Part shown: one piece after another, positions 47,001 through 50,000 of the stretch
How the letters are laid out: each line of letters begins with the position of its first letter
Numbering within the stretch: position 1 is the stretch's first letter
Source of the DNA: Elusimicrobiota bacterium
Lineage (GTDB): Bacteria; Elusimicrobiota; Elusimicrobia; UBA1565; UBA9628
Assembly: GCA_016182905.1 (NCBI GenBank)
Contig: JACPFR010000001.1
Span: forward strand, 1 to 63,591
Direction: 5' to 3'
Length of the DNA: 63,591 nt
Notes under the pieces: generated by a model
What the model saw: the letters and a program-made list of their open reading frames with translations, nothing else
What the model was told of the DNA's origin: nothing
Databases searched by the model: none
Made by a program: the position numbers and the translations under genes

Positions 47001-50000
47001 CTTGACGCCTCCCAACGAGGTCGTGGGCGTCTCGGTGACGGATCCGGCGCGCTTCAAGCTGACCCCCGTGCTTGCCAACCACTCCACGGTGTTCGTCGGC
47101 ACGGCCCCGATCGCCAGCCCGACCTTCGTCATCGGCCCGACCGTCAACCAGGTCACCGTGACCTTCGACCAGATCTCGGGCAACACGGCGAAGCAGAACG
47201 ACAAGAACGTCGCGATGCTGCGCCTGAACATGAAGACCGACCGGAACACCGCGCTCGTCCAGAAGCTCCGCTTCACGCGGACCGGAACGGCCGGCTCGCT
47301 CGACAGCGACGTCACCATCCTCAAGATCTGGTCCGACGCGAACGCCAACACCGTCTTCGATCCCGCCGACTCGACCGTGACCGCCCTCGGCGACCGCCCG
47401 TACCTCCTCTCGTTCGGCAACGAGACGTTCAGCTCGGGCACGGTCAACATCACCTTGAAGCAGCCGATCGTCGTCAGCACGACGCCGGCCGACTACTTCC
47501 TGACCTACGACATCTCGCAGTTCGCCGCCGAGGGCAACGGCCTCGGCGTCGCGATGCTCGACCCGACCTTCGTCACGGTCCAGGTGCCCAACACGGTGCT
47601 CCTCCCGCAGACGAGCTTCACCTCGAACCCGCTGCTCCAGGTCACCAAGGTCGTCTCACGGGTCGTCATGGGCGTCAGCGACATCGCGGCGGGCATCCGC
47701 GGCGTCACCCAGGCCCAGACCAACGTGTCGCTGCTGCGCTTCAGCATGACGACCGACATCGCGCTGGCGCCCTGGCGCGCCCTGCGCCTCGAGCGCGGCG
47801 GCGGCTCCCAGGATCCGGCCAAGCCCCTCGGCCGCAACACCGACGTCAAGTTCGTCCGCATCTTCAAGGACATCAACCAGGACGACACGCTGGACCTCAA
47901 CGACGTCAACATCTCCGAGGCCAACACGACCTTGGCGGTCGCGGTGTCGAGCACGACCAGCCCGCCGTTCGACCTGGTCGTGGCCTCGACGAAGGGCTTC
48001 CCGCTGGACAACTCCAACGTGATGACCGGCGGCCGGCTCTGGGTCAACAGCGCCGAGCTGATGACGTACTCCGGCCCCGGCTGCCAGGGCGCGTTCACTC
48101 CCGGCATCGACAACGTCACGGGCAAGCCCTGCGTGAACGTGACCTCGCGCGGCGACAACCTCGGCCTGGGTCCGACGCCCCGGCTGACCTTGTCGGTCGG
48201 GACGGCGGTGAAGAAGGTCGACGTCTTCGACCAGAACGCCGACGCGAACGTGCAGACCCTCGTCACCTTCAACGCTGACCAACTCGTCGGCCCGACCGCG
48301 CAGGCCTTCTTCGTGGCGTACGACATCGGCGACTCGGCCATCCAGAACGACCTGGTCAACGTGACGATCCGCGACCCCTCGTGGATCGGCCTGCCCCGCG
48401 GCGACAACGCGGACGTGCTCATGCTCACCGGGATCACGCGCACGAATCCGCTCGGCACGGGCTCGACCTCGTATCCGTACGTCGGCGGCAACGTTCCGAT
48501 CAGCCCGATCACCTTGGCCGTCGACGGCTTCTCGCTCGCGCCCGCCGGCGCCGGCCAGGGCGACGCCAACGTGCCGATCATGCAGGTCAACCTGCAGACG
48601 AGCTCGGACTTCGTCAACATCGCCGCGGTCCGCATCAAGCAGACCGGGACGATCCTGACCTCGACGACGGCGCTGACCGGCGACGGCACCGTGTCCCGCA
48701 TCAAGATCTGGCTCGACAACGGCGACAAGGTCTTCACCCCGGCGACCGACGCCCTGATGGGGGACCTCGCGGTGTCGACCGCCGGCGCGTTCTCCAACGG
48801 CGTCGCCCTCGTCCCGCTGACCGTCAACTCGATCCCGTACCTGCGCGTGACGACGAAGACCGCGGTCATGTTCTTCAGCGCCGACGTGGGCTTCACCGAC
48901 CGCACCGGCGGCACGACCCTGAACCAGACCGCCGGCTTCCAGCTCGCGGACTTCACGGACCTGATCGACCCGGGCGGGGCGCCGCTGACGGCGGCCCCCG
49001 ACCCGGTCCGCCGCCCGCCGCTCTCGTCGAAGGAGTTCCTGGTCGCCATGCTGACGGTCCCGGGCGTCTCGGTCAGCTCCGCCGTGCCCCCGATCATCAT
49101 GACGCGCGCCGGCACGGGCGTCCCGGGCCAGGCCGTCGGCTACCCCGCCTACGCGCTCGTCGACCCGGCGAACTGCAACAACGGCAAGGACCCGGTCAAC
49201 CCGCGCAACAACATCTGCTACGACAGCAACGCCAACCCCCTGCCCAACCAGACGAAATGGATCTGCCAGAACGGCCTCCCGTGGCCGGCGAACTGCGCCG
49301 GCTCCCCGCCGCTCATCGACGTCAACGGCGACGGCTCGCCCGACAACTTCAAGGTCGGCGAGAGCTCCCGCCCGACCCAGGTCTCCCTGCTCGGCGACGG
49401 CAACCCCACGACCGACCTCACCGGCACGGGCATCCTGGACGTCGACATCAACAAGGACGGCATCGTCGACCTCGTGATCTTCTCGGCCGGCTCGAACAAG
49501 CCGTCTTTCCGCATCGGCCTCGACGTCGCCGACCAGGGCAACCTGGCGAAGACGGCGCCCGACCCCGGCCAGGGCCTGTCGCCCTCGGCGTGGGCCAAGA
49601 GCGCCGGCTCGCTCTCCTTCAACCTGCCCGTCACGGGCACGTCGGGCTATTACCAGGTCGCCGTCGGGTCCTACTACGACGACCCGATCGGCATCACCCA
49701 CAAGTGGTCCTCGGTGACGGCCGTCAACGTCGCCGGGCTCTCCGTCGCCTCGTACGGGGTGATGGCGGGCAGCGAGCCGATCACCGGCGCCACGCTGACG
49801 AACCTCGTGCTGGAGATCCCGAACGTGACGCGCCTGACCCAGACCTTGACCCAGGAGACGACTTTCTTCACCGTCGTCAGCAACACCGGCCTCCTGGGCA
49901 AGACCGACGGCTCGGGCCTGGTGTACATCGGCTCGGAGATCATGCGCGTCAAGCGCGGGCCGACCTCCAACACCTTCGAGGTCCTCTATCAGGACGGCGA

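Noticed and set aside
26452-47082. A 6,876-codon open frame on the minus strand, antisense to the giant gene (also 2,820 and 1,057 codons at 17926-26388 and 47656-50829)
   Set aside because: Composition is Arg/Gly/Val/Asp-rich with no recognisable domain, signal peptide or start signal. In high-GC coding DNA with strong third-position bias the antisense frame is often free of stops. The plus-strand frame has consistent domains throughout.
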